64,000 bases of DNA, taken from positions 62,001 through 126,000 of the forward strand of contig AZLU01000050.1 in the NCBI GenBank assembly GCA_002224055.1. The letters run 5' to 3'. The notes under the pieces are model-generated. The model made no database searches and was not told where the DNA came from. It worked only from the letters and a program-made list of their open reading frames with translations. This DNA comes from Pezizomycotina sp. ARF18. Its lineage: Eukaryota; Ascomycota. Made by a program: the position numbers and the translations under genes. Below, piece after piece: positions 20,085-30,332 of the stretch (position 1 is the first letter of the stretch; each line of letters begins with the position of its first letter).

Positions 20085-20400
20085 AAGTTTTACCTTTTGA
20101 TATTGAAAAGTTGTTAACTCCTATTGCTTTAGCTCATTGAGTGATGGGAGATGGCTATTTTTCAGACAATTGTTTAAAATTATGCACAGATAATTTTACT
20201 AAAGATGAAGTATTAAGATTAATACATATTTTACATCTAAAGTATGATATAAAAGCTACTATTAATCAACGTACTAACCCTAATGGTGCGATTAAATGAC
20301 GTATTAGAATAAGTAAATTAAGTATGGAAAAATTAATATTATTAGTTCGTCCATATATTATATCAGAAATGCTCTATAAATTGGGTCAGTATCAATGATA
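20085..20400 (+). pseudogene. LAGLIDADG_2 C-terminal fragment
   Basis: Reads KVLPFDIEKLLTPIALAHWV, MGDGYFSDNCLKLCTDNFTK, DEVLRLIHILHLKYDIKATI, KWRIRISKLSMEKLILLVRP, YIISEMLYKLGQ: second LAGLIDADG helix and C-terminus of the family. The 5' half lies before the R module at 17480 and earlier, though it is not an identical gene, so recombination of two related genes is also possible. Confidence 0.7.
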
Positions 20401-20526
20401 TTTTATTTATTTACTTGTTTATTCGAGCTATTTTTGTTTCGTGGCCTAATTCGCGATACAAAATTATTTTATATCAAAGTTATTATGTCTTGAATAATTC
20501 ATAGGGCTTTCCTTAAACTTCACTGT

Positions 20527-21408
20527 ATGCGCGAATATCCCGCTTTAATTATTGGTCCACTCAAGAGATTTTTCTTGTTAGGAAAAATCCAATATAAGGG
20601 ACAACTCGCAGGAAACATGATTGAAAATAATGGATCCTCAGAGATTATACGTGAAGCATATTCATTAGATAATCTATTTAAATATTGGTTTATAGGATTT
20701 CTAGAAGGAAAAGGGGTATTTATAATAGATAAACACGGAAATTTAGAATTTAAAATAGTACATAAATCTATAGATGCTTCAGTTTTATTTTATATAAAAA
20801 AGAAATTAGGTTTCGGTACTGTACGAATTCAAGATAAAGTGAAAAAGAATCATTGCTTTAAAGTAAAGGATGAAAAAGGTTTATTAAATTTAATTTTAAT
20901 TTTAAATGGTAATTTATTTTTAAATACTAAACAAAAAGAATTTAAATTATGAATAAATGCGTATAATAAAAAATACGGCACTACTCTTGTTTTTTTAGAA
21001 AATACTGATAAACCTAATTTATTAAATAATTGGTTATCTGGTTTTACAGACGCTGTAGGTAGTTTTACTTGTATTATTAGAGATAAACCAAATAAAAGCG
21101 GTTTAGTAAAATTGAGTTATACTTTATCTAAAGAGGGTAATTATTTTGAAATGAAATATTTATCTGAAATTTTGAAAGGTAAACTAAATTGTAATAATGG
21201 TGTATATGAACCTACAGTAAATACAACTAAATTGTCTAAGATAATTAATTATTTAAAAATTCATACCTTAAAAACTAAAAAATCAATAGTTTTTTTTAAC
21301 ATAAAAAAAATTTATCTATTAATTAAAAATAAAACGTCCTTAACTAATAAAGAAATAAAACTCTTAACTAGATATAAACAAAATTTAAATAGATTAAAGG
21401 GTTGATAA
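20527..21408 (+). CDS. LAGLIDADG endonuclease of a group IB intron (intact)
   Basis: One open frame in code 4, up to 293 codons. The first 40 codons overlap the intron core (CAACTCGCAGGAAACATG, GGATCCTCAGAGATTATACG), so translation probably starts lower. Domain 1: YWFIGFLEGKGVFIIDKHGN, KKLGFGTVRIQDK. Domain 2: NNWLSGFTDAVGSFTCIIRD, SEILKGKLNCNNGVYEP. Lys and Val replace Asp/Glu-Gly positions (LEGKG, TDAVG) in the catalytic motifs, so cleavage activity may be weakened; a maturase role is possible. TGA 20950 and 21403 are Trp; TAA stop 21406-21408. The 3' core AATATAGTCCGATC follows at 21447. Confidence 0.75.
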
Positions 21409-21513
21409 CTTAAATTATATTCCCTTTTTAATTAATATATGAAAATATAGTCCGATCAGTTATGTAAATAACTGTGAATTTTTAATTATATATATTAAAA
21501 ATCAACATTTTAG

Positions 21514-22537
21514 CCTACACCCGTGCCCCTTATAAAATTTAACAGAATAGTTAAAAATTATTATTCTACTTTAACTAGTTCAAAAAAAAAAGTAAATTCT
21601 AAAGTTGACCTTAAGGGTAATATTATAATAGAAAATATAAAATTAAATCCTTGATTTGTTACAGGACTTACAGACGGTGATGGGTCATTTTACATTGTAT
21701 TGCGTAAAGATTTATCTTGCCGTTTTGGTTATTCTATTAGTTTAGAATATAAAATAGTAGCGGGGGCTAACCCATCAAACTTAAATTTATTAAAGCTAGT
21801 ACAATCTTTTTTGGTGGGCTTGGTATAATTTCTAAAGATAAAAATACTTACTCTTACGTGATAAGGAATAGAAATCACTTAGGAAAGGTTAAAGATCATT
21901 TTGATAATTATCCTTTACAAACTACAAAGCATTTACATTTTATATTATGAACTAAAGTCTTATATTTACTTGAAAAAAAAAGAGCATTCAACTCTTTCAG
22001 GCTTTATGGAAATTTTAGCTATTAAATCTGTATTTCCTACTGGATTAAATAATAATATTAAAGCAGCTTTTCCTGATGTACGTCCTATTATCAAACCTGA
22101 ATTTATTCCTAATTCTTACAAATTAAATGGACATTGAATAGCTGGGTTTACTCAAGCTGATGGCTCATTTGGTTTGAACTATTCTAAAGTGCCAGGAATG
22201 CGCCTAGGGTACACATTTTTACCACAGTTCCGTATTTCCCAACATGAACGGGATTTAATAGTTTTAAAAAGAATTATAGAATATCTAGGTTGTGGTAATC
22301 TAAGGAATACAAGTAAAATTAAGCAAGAATGAACTGTATCTATTTCTAATACTTCACATTTAGTTAAAATTATAATTCCTTTTTTTCAACTACATAAAAT
22401 TTACGGAGCAAAACAATTGGATTTTTTTGATTTTTCCCGTGGTATGCAAATTATAAATAATAAAGGTCATTTAACTACTGAGGGATTAAATGAATTACAA
22501 AATAGCCTCTGGAATGAATAATTCTCGAGAGTTTTAA
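21514..22537 (+). CDS. LAGLIDADG endonuclease fused to a decoy nad5 exon start
   Basis: CCTACACCCGTG at 21514 reads PTPV, the first codons of nad5 exon 4 (22618), right after an intron-type ...TTTTAG. The frame runs into an endonuclease leader, then NPWFVTGLTDGDGSFYIVLR (domain 1), KVKDHFDNYPLQTTKHLHF, and WIAGFTQADGSFGLNYSKVP (domain 2), SQHERDLIVLKRIIEYLGCG, NNKGHLTTEGLNELQ, with the end SGMNNSREF (TAA 22535-22537) out of frame by one A. Another frame break lies near 21815 in a T/G run. A cassette that carries the start of the nad5 3' exon, with the true exon displaced downstream, is the simplest reading. Confidence 0.7.
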
Positions 22538-22617
22538 TGATTGCTTTTTTTTTATTAGTAATTTAATATTTTATATTCTTTTATTTTATAAATAAGGGAG
22601 CATTAATGTAGCTAATG

Positions 22618-22900
22618 CCTACACCTGTCAGTGCTTTAATACACGCCGCAACCATGGTAACAGCTGGTGTGTATTTACTTATACGGAGTTCTCCATTAAT
22701 TGAATATAGCAGTACTGTATTACTTTTATGTTTATGAGTGGGTGCAATTACAACAGTTTTCAGTTCTTTAATTGGATTGTTCCAACAAGATATAAAAAAG
22801 GTTATAGCCTACTCTACTATGAGTCAACTAGGTATGATGGTAATTGCAGTAGGTTTATCTTCATATAATGTAGCACTGTTCCATCTGGTTAACCATGCAT
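22618..22900 (+). CDS. nad5: nad5 exon 4
   Basis: [86 protein letters not shown]. Preceded by G22617 and ending in T22900, one base into the Phe codon completed by exon 5. Carries the conserved helices of the antiporter-like core. Confidence 0.93.
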
Positions 22901-23050
22901 ACATTAAAGAATGCATTTAAAATTTAACTATATGCTGGGATATTTCTTAAGAAACAATCAGCAGGGAAGTTTATCGTAACCCCTCAACGGCCATACGTTA
23001 AAAATATTTATAATAATATTATTATATGGTCTAAGGTATTATCATCATTC

Positions 23051-23572
23051 AAAAATGATAATGTTTAATTTTATATTGATTTATATTTTAAATTAGATAA
23101 ATTAATAAAATTTTTACCTATATTGTCTACAATTGCCCTGCACTTTATGAAGATAAAAATATTCTAATTCATTATTATTTATTAAAATTTTTACGTAGTG
23201 ATGCTTTTTATAATTTATGTTTAAACTTACTTGGAATAAGATCAATTAGTAAAGTAACTAACGGCAAAAATAATAAGTTTGATAAAATCCATTCTTCTTT
23301 TCATACTATACTAAATGATAGCTCTAAAGGAGGTCAATTGTTAAGTAAACTTATATATCATTGTGTATATTTAATTTTTCTATTGGTCAAAATGTACATC
23401 TGAAGCTGCTATTTTATTTTTAAAGTTTCAAGCCAGTCTAAGCTAAGCTGAGACTGGAAATTAATAAAGGGAATATTTATATTATTTATTTTTTTTAATT
23501 AATAATTTATAAGTAATGTATTAATAAAATATAATTTTTTATGTATTTAAAATTAATACATATTAATAATAT
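23051..23572. other. intron segment, possible decayed ORF
   Basis: A stretch reading roughly HYYLLKFLRSDAFYNLCLNL (23180-23230) may be the remains of an endonuclease, but no motif is clear. SIR-like arms CCAGTCTAAGC/GCTTAGACTGG-type occur at 23434-23458 (AGTCTAAGCTAAGCTGAGACT). AT-rich TTTATAAGTAATG at 23508 marks the start of the next module. Confidence 0.35.
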
Positions 23573-24612
23573 AGAAAGGAAACACCTTTAAATTAATTTA
23601 ATTTAGTTTTAGAAAAAGGTAATATTATGTTTTATGATTATTTTGAATGAACGCTAGTTCGAGGGGTACTCCCCGAAGTTAATCCTTGGGATTAAATCTA
23701 AGGGGTATTTTGCATATTTGTGCAGAATACCATTGCCTTTAACTCCATATCTTAGATAGACGGGTTAAAGGAGGGAAAGGGTGGGTAAACAAAAAAACTT
23801 TAGATGACAATGTGATAGTATAATTCAGAAGGCGTGAGTCCATGACTCAGATATCGGGCAGGCGAGGGTGACATCCTACTGTATGCGGTAACATTTCCGA
23901 TATTCCGGAGAATTTGCTATATGTGATTTATTTTGTGGATATGAAAAATTTTTATATTATAAATAGATCGGTCCTTTAAATGATGAGAGTCTGGTTCACA
24001 AGATCGGGCTAGGGCATATATGATGTTTAATTTTAAAAGTTAGTGAAACGTTAGTGCAAAGTAGCTCCCGTTTTTCCTTCTTTAATAAAATCCTTTATAT
24101 CTTCCTATTCAATTAGGTACTACTAACAATAAATTGGGTAGACTGTTACAACAATAAATCGGTAACAAGGATATAACAAACTCCATGTTAATTGAAGTAT
24201 GAGATTTAATTACCAACAATAAATCGGGTGGTTAAAAATTATATAACAATTAAGCAAAGTTTGTTGAATAACTTGGTAACTAACCAAAACTAATCTGAGC
24301 CAAGGAGGCCCGGAAGGCCTTCAGTAATGCTTGTGTTAGATAGTCATATAGTCGACAGGTTGAGGTAGGACCAAAATCCCTACTGAAGATACATTCTAGT
24401 TTATCGAGAAATAGTATGCTCAAGGTTGACAATTCAGGTTCGAGTCCTGGATAGTGTACTTAGACTTTAATAAATATAATAATAAAAATTTGGATTTACC
24501 CACTCTGGAAAGTCATCTAACAAAATAATAATAATAATAATAATAGAAAGTCTTCAAAAAATTCAATTCAAAATTAACTTTAAAAAGACCCTTCACTTGC
24601 ATTAGCATTTGA
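23573..24612 (+). repeat. R module copy 3
   Basis: Full set of R landmarks from AGAAAGGAAACACC (23573) to GAAAGTCTTCAAAAAATTCA (24546). It carries an extra segment at 24030-24330 with three direct repeats of ACAATAAATCGG-type sequence. Sits between the intron 4 core and a GIY-YIG gene. Confidence 0.75.
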
Positions 24613-25373
24613 ATGGGAAATATTAGCAGTTTAATTGGTACACCAATGAGCTCAAACTTTTCTACTACTAGCCCTAAGAGTAAAAATAATATAAAACCAG
24701 CAGTAGTATACACCAATTCTGATACTCAAAAACTTGAAATATTAAAAGATAATAAAGGAGAATCAGGAGTTTATCGGTGAATTAACAAAGAAACAGGAAA
24801 ATCTTATGTGGGTTCTTCTATTAACTTATCTAATAGATTTCGTCTCTATTTTTCTTTGGCTATGATCGAAAAAGTTTTAAGTAGATCTAAAAGCCGGGTT
24901 CTTAGTGCTATACTAAAATATGGTTATTCTAAATTTACTCTTGAAATCCTGGAGTATTGTGATCGATTTAATAAAACGTGAACAATATTACATAGATTTA
25001 TTGAAACCTGAATATAATATACTAAAAATAGCAGGTTCTTCTCTTGGTAAGGTACATACAAAAGAAACTCGAGCTAAGATGTCAAGTTCTCATAAAGATA
25101 GAAAAGGGGAACAAAATCCTATGTTTGGTCTAAAGCATTCTAATGAAACTCTTAAATTAATGTCAGATCTAAAATTAGGGAAACCAAGGCCTGAAGGGGC
25201 AGGAAGAATTTCGCAAAAAATAGAAGTCTTAGATCTTTTAACTAATGAAAAAAAAATATATGATTCTATGGGAGCAGCAGCTTTAGATTTAGGAATAAAA
25301 AAAATCTACAATTTCTTTGTATTTTAGTAGAAACCAAACAAGTGCATATAAAAACGATATATATTTAGTTTAG
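24613..25373 (+). pseudogene. GIY-YIG endonuclease
   Basis: MGNISSLIGTPMSSNFSTTS leader, TNSDTQKLEILKDNKGESGV, YRWINKETGKSYVGSS core, SNRFRLYFSLAMIEKVL, KYGYSKFTLEILEYCD, then a frameshift at the CD-LIKREQYY junction, one complete NUMOD3 segment (HTKETRAKMSSSHK, GEQNPMFGLKHSNET) and a NUMOD1-like end. Two frame breaks, so probably inactive unless they are assembly errors. Confidence 0.8.
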
Positions 25374-25418
25374 CTACTATCTAGCCAATTTAAAAATAAA
25401 CTAAATTTACCCTTATTC

Positions 25419-26548
25419 TTGACATCAAAAGGTATAAAAGCTTCACATGATTTAATTAGTATGATAAATCTTTTACCTGAAAATAATAGTTCCAGTTTTA
25501 AAGGAGATAATTTATTATTTGAGTTTTTAAATCAAAATTATAATAAATTATTTAGATTTAATATGAAACTAAATCTAAAAACAATTAAACCTATTGTCAT
25601 GTACAACCTATAGGATATCAAAAAGTTGTAGATGGAGATTGCTCAGGTATTTATTGTTTTATACATGAAAAAACAGGCAACTATGGGTTAGGATCCGCTT
25701 TATCATGCCGTAAACGCCTTAATGACCATATGAATAGTTTTAACAATCATCGTTTAAAATCTCATTTACATAATTGAGTAATAAATAACGGAGGTGTTTC
25801 ATCTGTTAAATGGGCTCCAATTATAACATATGATAATATAGTTCAAGAGTGATATAATATTAATTATGCATTTCCTTTAAGTAAGGGTGGAACTAAGTTA
25901 TTACAAGGATTTGGACAATATACCGCTCGTTTATTAGAACAGTGTATGTACACTAATTATAAACCATATTTTAATATTAATAATGAACAAATGAAAGATA
26001 TTATATTTTTTAATTTTGCTTTTGAACCTAATGAAATGTTATTAAGATTAGATCAAATTCATGTTTATCAAGCTTGAGCAGATAAAGAAGCGACTCAACT
26101 ATTAGCAGAATCCGATTCTTATAACTCTTTAGCTAAACAATTAAATATGTCTTTAAGTACAATTCAAAATAATATGAATTGGTATAAAGGTGTAAATGTA
26201 ACTGATGATCAAGGTAAAAATTCAATAATATATATAAAAGAAAAAGGTGTATCTTTTAGAACTGAAAAATTGACTTCTCAATTGAAACCTAAAGACAGAT
26301 ATTCTTTAATTGAATTAAAAAATAGATCTTTATATGATTTAGTTCCTGGTAAAATATATGCTATTAATATAGAAAATTTAGATATATTTGGAACTTATAA
26401 TAATCAACGCGAACTATGACAAAAATTAAATCCGAATTCTATAGAGTTGAATAAATTATCTTCAGGTGAACAACGCAGCTTTCTCGATAATAGAATAGGT
26501 AGATATTTTAATGTGGTTAAACCTGGGGTTATAGGTAATAATATATAA
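25419..26548 (+). CDS. divergent GIY-YIG endonuclease, N-terminal portion
   Basis: After a 65-codon leader (MTSKGIKASHDLISMINLLP ...) and one frame change near 25600 the ORF is open to TAA 26546-26548. Core: PIGYQKVVDGDCSGIYCFIH, EKTGNYGLGSALSCRKRLND, GVSSVKWAPIITYD, QEWYNINYAFPL, GFGQYTARLLEQCMYTNYKP, LDQIHVYQAWADKEATQLLA, then a NUMOD1-like helix-turn-helix (YNSLAKQLNMSLSTIQNNMN). The second motif reads YGLGS instead of YIGS. It ends GRYFNVVKPGVIGNNI. The likely C-terminus (28514-28837) is separated by the R4 module. This appears to be the original endonuclease of nad5 intron 4. Confidence 0.7.
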
Positions 26549-26668
26549 TGTATATAATTTTGGTGAGAGGTACCTGTGGGGATTATAAAATTTATAAGTA
26601 ATATGTTTTTAAAAAATAATAATTTGAAATTATAACTTTATAAGTAATGTATTTTTAAATTTTGCATT

Positions 26669-27711
26669 AGAAAGGAAACACCTTTAAAATTTAATTAATT
26701 AAATTTTTAGAAAAAGGTAAACTAATAGGTATGTTTGATAGCGACTCTGCATGAAGTTAGTTCTTATTAGTAGACGTAAGAGTGGCTTTAGCAAGTTAAA
26801 TTAAAAGGGGTATTTTGCATATTTGTGCAGAATACCATTGCCTTTAACTCCATATCTTAGATAGACGGGTTAAAGGAGGGAAAGGGTGGGTAAACAAAAA
26901 ACTTTAGGTGACAATGTGATAGTATAATTCAGAAGGCGCGAGTCCATGACTCGGGTATCGGGCAGGCGAGGCTGACACCCTACTGTATCTTTAGGTAAGG
27001 ATTTCCGATATTCCGGAGAATTTACTATATGTGATTTATTTTGTGGATATGAAAAATTTTTATATTATAAATAGACCAGTCCTACAAATATTAAGCGCCT
27101 GGTTCACAAGATCGGGCTTGGGTTATACAGTTATTTAACAAAGAACTCTGTGAAAAGTACTTCCCACTTGCTTTGCAAGTGGGAAGTGGGGCGCACCAAT
27201 GTTTAAATAAAACTTTTGTCGAGATATATCAGTAGGCATATTTATAAGATATAGCGATAAGTATACTCTTGTTACTTACAAAGAATTACTTATTATGTTT
27301 GGAATCCGTGTGCTTAGAAGGAGTCTGATGCTCAAAATATCCTAGGTAGCAGCAGGGGTATGACAAAACTTAGTAACAGAATTAGAGCTAAGGGGGCCCG
27401 GAAGGCCTTCAGCAAGGCTTGCGTTAAATAAATATAGAATTCGACGACATAGAGTGGACCAAAATCCCACTTGAGGTGCACAACTTTATATTTACGAGAA
27501 ATAGTACACTGGTAGCGGCGATTAAAATTCGATCCAGGTGCGACTCCTGGACAGATACTTAGACTCTAATAAATATAATAATAAAAATTTGGAGTTACCC
27601 ACTCTGGAAAGTCATCTAATAAACTAATAACAATAATAATAATCGAAAGTCTTCAAAAAATTCAATTCATTAATAACTTTAAAAAGACCCTTCATTTGTA
27701 TCAGCAATTGA
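26669..27711 (+). repeat. R module copy 4
   Basis: Same order of landmarks as copies 2 and 3, starting AGAAAGGAAACACCTTTAAA and ending before ATG 27712. It contains the 29-bp palindrome at 27159-27187 and a GGGGGCCCGGAAGGCCTTCA segment (27393) also found in copy 3 (24307). Like copy 1 it uses ACTGGTAGCGGCG and the hairpin CCAGGTGCGACTCCTGG in place of the GGTTCGA hairpin of copies 2 and 3, so two R subtypes exist. Confidence 0.75.
27159..27187. repeat. palindrome ACTTCCCACTTGC-ttt-GCAAGTGGGAAGT
   Basis: 13-bp perfect arms around TTT. The arms match 9800-9827, but the loop is the complement (TTT versus AAA), so the element is in opposite orientation here. Confidence 0.85.
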
Positions 27712-28526
27712 ATGGGAAATTCTAGCAGCTCGAACCTTCGTGATAACATTCGTTCAAGCATAGGGGTTTACCTATTATATTTTTCTACTACTAGCTCTAA
27801 GAGTAAAATTAGTATAACACCAGTGGTTGTGTATACTAATACTAATACTCAAAAACTTTCTATATTAAAAGATAATAGAGGAAGATCGGGTATTTATTGT
27901 TGAATTAATTCTTCAAATGGAAAAAGTTATGTGGGAAGTAGTATAAATTTATCATTAAGATTAAAACATTATTTTAAGATTTCTTTCTTAGAAAATCAAA
28001 TAAAAAAGAATAAAAGTATGATCTATAGAGCATTATTAAAATATGGGTATTCTTCTTTTAATTTATACATTTTAGAGTATTGTGATTCTCTCTCGCGGAG
28101 CGATTTAATAAAACGTGAACAATATTATATAGATTTATTGAAACCTGAATACAATATTTTAAAAAAAGCAGGTTCACGATTAGGAAGTATACATTCTGAA
28201 AAAACTCTTGCTAAATTGTCAGAATCTCTTAAAGGAGAAAAAAACCCTATGTTTGGTAAAAAACATTCTAATGAAAGTCTTAAAATAATGTCAGATAAAA
28301 AATTAGGGAAAAAGTGTTCTAATGAAATAAAACAAAAAATTAGAGAAACAAAAATATACCAATTGAAGTTTTAAATAAAAACACTGGAGAAATAAATATA
28401 TTTCAATCAGGGATAGAAGCATCTATTTTTCTTTGTTGTAGTCGTGCAACAATAGTAAAATATATAAAAAATGGTATGCTCTTTAAAGGTACTTATATAT
28501 TGCGGAAATTAGATTGCAAAAAATAA
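27712..28526 (+). CDS. GIY-YIG endonuclease with NUMOD3 repeats
   Basis: Open in code 4 from ATG 27712 to 28374 (220 codons): MGNSSSSNLRDNIRSSIGVY leader, [93 protein letters not shown]3 repeats (HSEKTLAKLSESLKGEKNPM). A small insert CTCTCTCGCGGAGCG at about 28090 adds SLSRS in frame between EYCD and DLIKRE. One frameshift near 28355 separates the last 50 residues (NTGEINIFQSGIEASIFLCC ... GTYILRKL, TAA 28524-28526). Confidence 0.8.
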
Positions 28527-28837
28527 AAGAATTAGGTAGTTTTTATTTTTGTAAACATCCTGATTACCTACCCGGTTCAACTGTAAAAGCTTCTGGGTTT
28601 TTTGCAGTTGATACATTAACCGGTTTAGCAAAATATTTTTCTAATAATTCTCAAGCCGGTAATCGTGGTACAGTAAGACGTAATAGAAATAACAATACTA
28701 TTACAAAGGATGGAATTAAGTATATAAATGAAGATATATTTATTGCTTATTTTCCTGAAGCTGTCATTAAAGAAGGGTCTACGTACCAACTTAATAATGA
28801 GCAGCTTGCGAACTTACCTAATAACCCTAAACCATAG
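28514..28837 (+). CDS. C-terminal module of the nad5 intron 4 GIY-YIG gene
   Basis: 107 open codons: KELGSFYFCKHPDYLPGSTV, FFAVDTLTGLAKYFSNNSQA, RNNNTITKDGIKYINEDIFI, AYFPEAVIKEG, just before exon 5. It resembles a C-terminal module I associate with fungal intron GIY-YIG proteins, and probably once followed GRYFNVVKPGVI at 26520. Assigned by position and from memory of the family, so moderately sure. Confidence 0.5.
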   Translation: MQKIKELGSFYFCKHPDYLPGSTVKASGFFAVDTLTGLAKYFSNNSQAGNRGTVRRNRNNNTITKDGIKYINEDIFIAYFPEAVIKEGSTYQLNNEQLANLPNNPKP

Positions 28838-28855
28838 TATAAAATGTACCACTTG

Positions 28856-28920
28856 TCTATAAAGCTCTACTTTTCCTTGGTGCTGGTTCTGTGATTCATG
28901 CTGTTGGTGATAATCAAGAT
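28856..28920 (+). CDS. nad5: nad5 exon 5 (65 nt)
   Basis: Completes Phe from exon 4 then reads YKALLFLGAGSVIHAVGDNQ and D. Flanked by G28855 and T28920 as group I splicing requires. The short exon lies between two large introns. Confidence 0.92.
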
Positions 28921-29396
28921 CAACCCTTTTTTTTTGATCTAATACTACCTAACTCCGGGGAATTCCTAAAGCTTAAATTACAGCGAGTAAAAAGGTAACT
29001 TTTGAAAGTATGAGTTATTAATTCTTTCTCTATGGATTTTATCCGATGTAAAAATATTTAAGATAATCGAAAGTGCAATGGATATTCGCGGAACTAAATT
29101 CCTTACTTTTTTTTGTGGTTATAAAAACAAGTGTTTTTCACAGAATTTTTAAGGATAAAAGCGCAACGACTATATAGTAGTAGTGTCTACTCAGGTCTAA
29201 CGAACCTATTATTTAAATTGAGTAAAAATCCTCATAAGAGTAGAATTAAGATAGAGTCTGGCCCTTTGCGAAAGTTTAGGGATAATCTGTTTTAAAAAAA
29301 AATTTTTAAATTTGTTACTGTTACTTTAATTAGTAAATATTTATTTGTCATTAAAGAGTTTATACCTAATCGTAGGTATTCTAATTCAATAAAAAA

Positions 29397-29562
29397 CAAT
29401 AACGGTAAACTAGACCCATGGTTTATTACAGGATTTTCAGATGGTGAAAGTTGTTTTAATATTTTGGTAACAAAAAGTCTTACTAATTCTATAAATGATA
29501 TTCAAAAAGTTATTAATTTTTTCTCATTTGAAAATAATTATCCTTCTTATAATTACACATAA
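29397..29562 (+). pseudogene. LAGLIDADG N-terminal part (nad5 intron 5 resident gene)
   Basis: KNNNGKLDPWFITGFSDGES, CFNILVTKSLTNSINDIQK, ending FFSFENNYPSYNYT. Truncated after the first helix and strand. The end piece at 31375-31501 is the probable remainder. Confidence 0.65.
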
Positions 29563-29621
29563 AGCTTAATTAATGAAAAATTACTATTGGTTTATTAGAA
29601 CGATGTGGTTAAGCTTCAGAT

Positions 29622-29753
29622 GAATTCTCTATCTTTTTATATAATATCTTTATAAGATAAGATTTTTTTTATTTTCTTTTTCTGGTTAAAATAATATCAG
29701 ATTGACTATAGTAATTGTAATTAATATTAATTTTTATCTAAATATTTTCTTTT
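29622..29753 (+). promoter_or_regulatory. cox1 5' leader (duplicated at 10455)
   Basis: About 130 bp that are nearly identical upstream of both cox1 starts, including TTTATATAATATCTTTATAA and GATTGACTATAGTAATTGTA. It travels with the cox1 start, so it may contain the cox1 promoter or translation-activator site. No motif confirmed. Confidence 0.4.
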
Positions 29754-29970
29754 ATGACTAATCAAATAATTATAAACACTGAAAGGTGATTTATGCCATC
29801 TAATGCTAAGGATATTGGAATTTTATATCTAATATTCGCATTATTTTCCGGAGTGTCAGGTACTGCTTTTTCTGTTCTCATTAGATTAGAATTAGCAGGA
29901 CCAGGGGTACAATACATAGGAGATAACCAATTGTACAATAGCATTATAACAGCATATGCTATTCTAATGA
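29754..29970 (+). CDS. cox1: cox1 exon 1 (cytochrome c oxidase subunit I, partial)
   Basis: [72 protein letters not shown] then A of the next codon, where GTGCGCC starts at 29971. All 72 residues match the universal Cox1 start, with TGA as Trp. The rest of cox1 is not in this window. Lying inside a nad5 intron, this is either a trans-spliced first exon or a captured fragment. Catalytic core subunit of complex IV. Confidence 0.85.
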
Positions 29971-30332
29971 GTGCGCCATTGCGCCTCGTACTGTGGTTAA
30001 CTCCAAAAGAGTTCTTGAACCTATACTACCAAGTAAAGAGCCTTCAGGCTGGTAGAGTCAAACTCTACGGGGAAATCCGAACAGCTAAGCTGAAGGAAAA
30101 AGGGTTAGTACTTGTCTGTGTTCGGTGCTATGTGACGTTTAATGGAATAGGAATGCACTTTAATAAAGTGTGTTGAGGGTACTATTGAAGTTACGTTATA
30201 CCCCGGATAATGAGTTGAGGATCTAAGGGAATTGTAGGTATAAACAAAGAACTGCGGAATTGCCTAAGGGTTGGAGCTTTTCCAATCTACGGTAATGGAA
30301 GCCCTAGAGTAAATATTACAAAGGGAGCCAGA
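29971..30332 (+). other. group II-like intron 5' region in cox1
   Basis: Starts GTGCGCCATTGCGCC, interrupts an Ile codon of cox1 (ATG A|TT), and contains TCTACGGGGAAATCCGAACA, ACTGCGGAATTGCCTAAGGG and GGGAGCCAGAATG leading into an ORF, as in group II introns whose ORF sits in a distal domain. No domain V recognised downstream; the 3' part seems lost. Confidence 0.55.

Larger units (their letters stand above)
15758..22617 (+). other. nad5 intron 3 region (two or more group I introns, nested)
   Basis: 6.9 kb between MAME and PTPVSAL. Holds a group I core at 15758-16025 (GACTGGGTCACC ... TGTACAGTCGAAAGC), pieces of a LAGLIDADG_2 gene (16320, 17480, 20085), an R module with GIY-YIG gene (17774-19567), a group IB core with its own LAGLIDADG gene (20527-21513) and a further LAGLIDADG gene fused to a decoy nad5 exon start (21514-22537). 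Confidence 0.65.
22901..28855 (+). other. nad5 intron 4 (group I), nested GIY-YIG genes
   Basis: Exact splice signals T22900/G28855. The 5' core 22901-23050 has the paired strings ATATGCTGGGA and AATCAGCAGGGAAG, then CCTCAACGGCCATACGTT and ATATGGTCTAAGG. It holds two R modules with GIY-YIG genes (23573-25373, 26669-28526) and a divergent GIY-YIG gene split by the second one. Confidence 0.8.
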
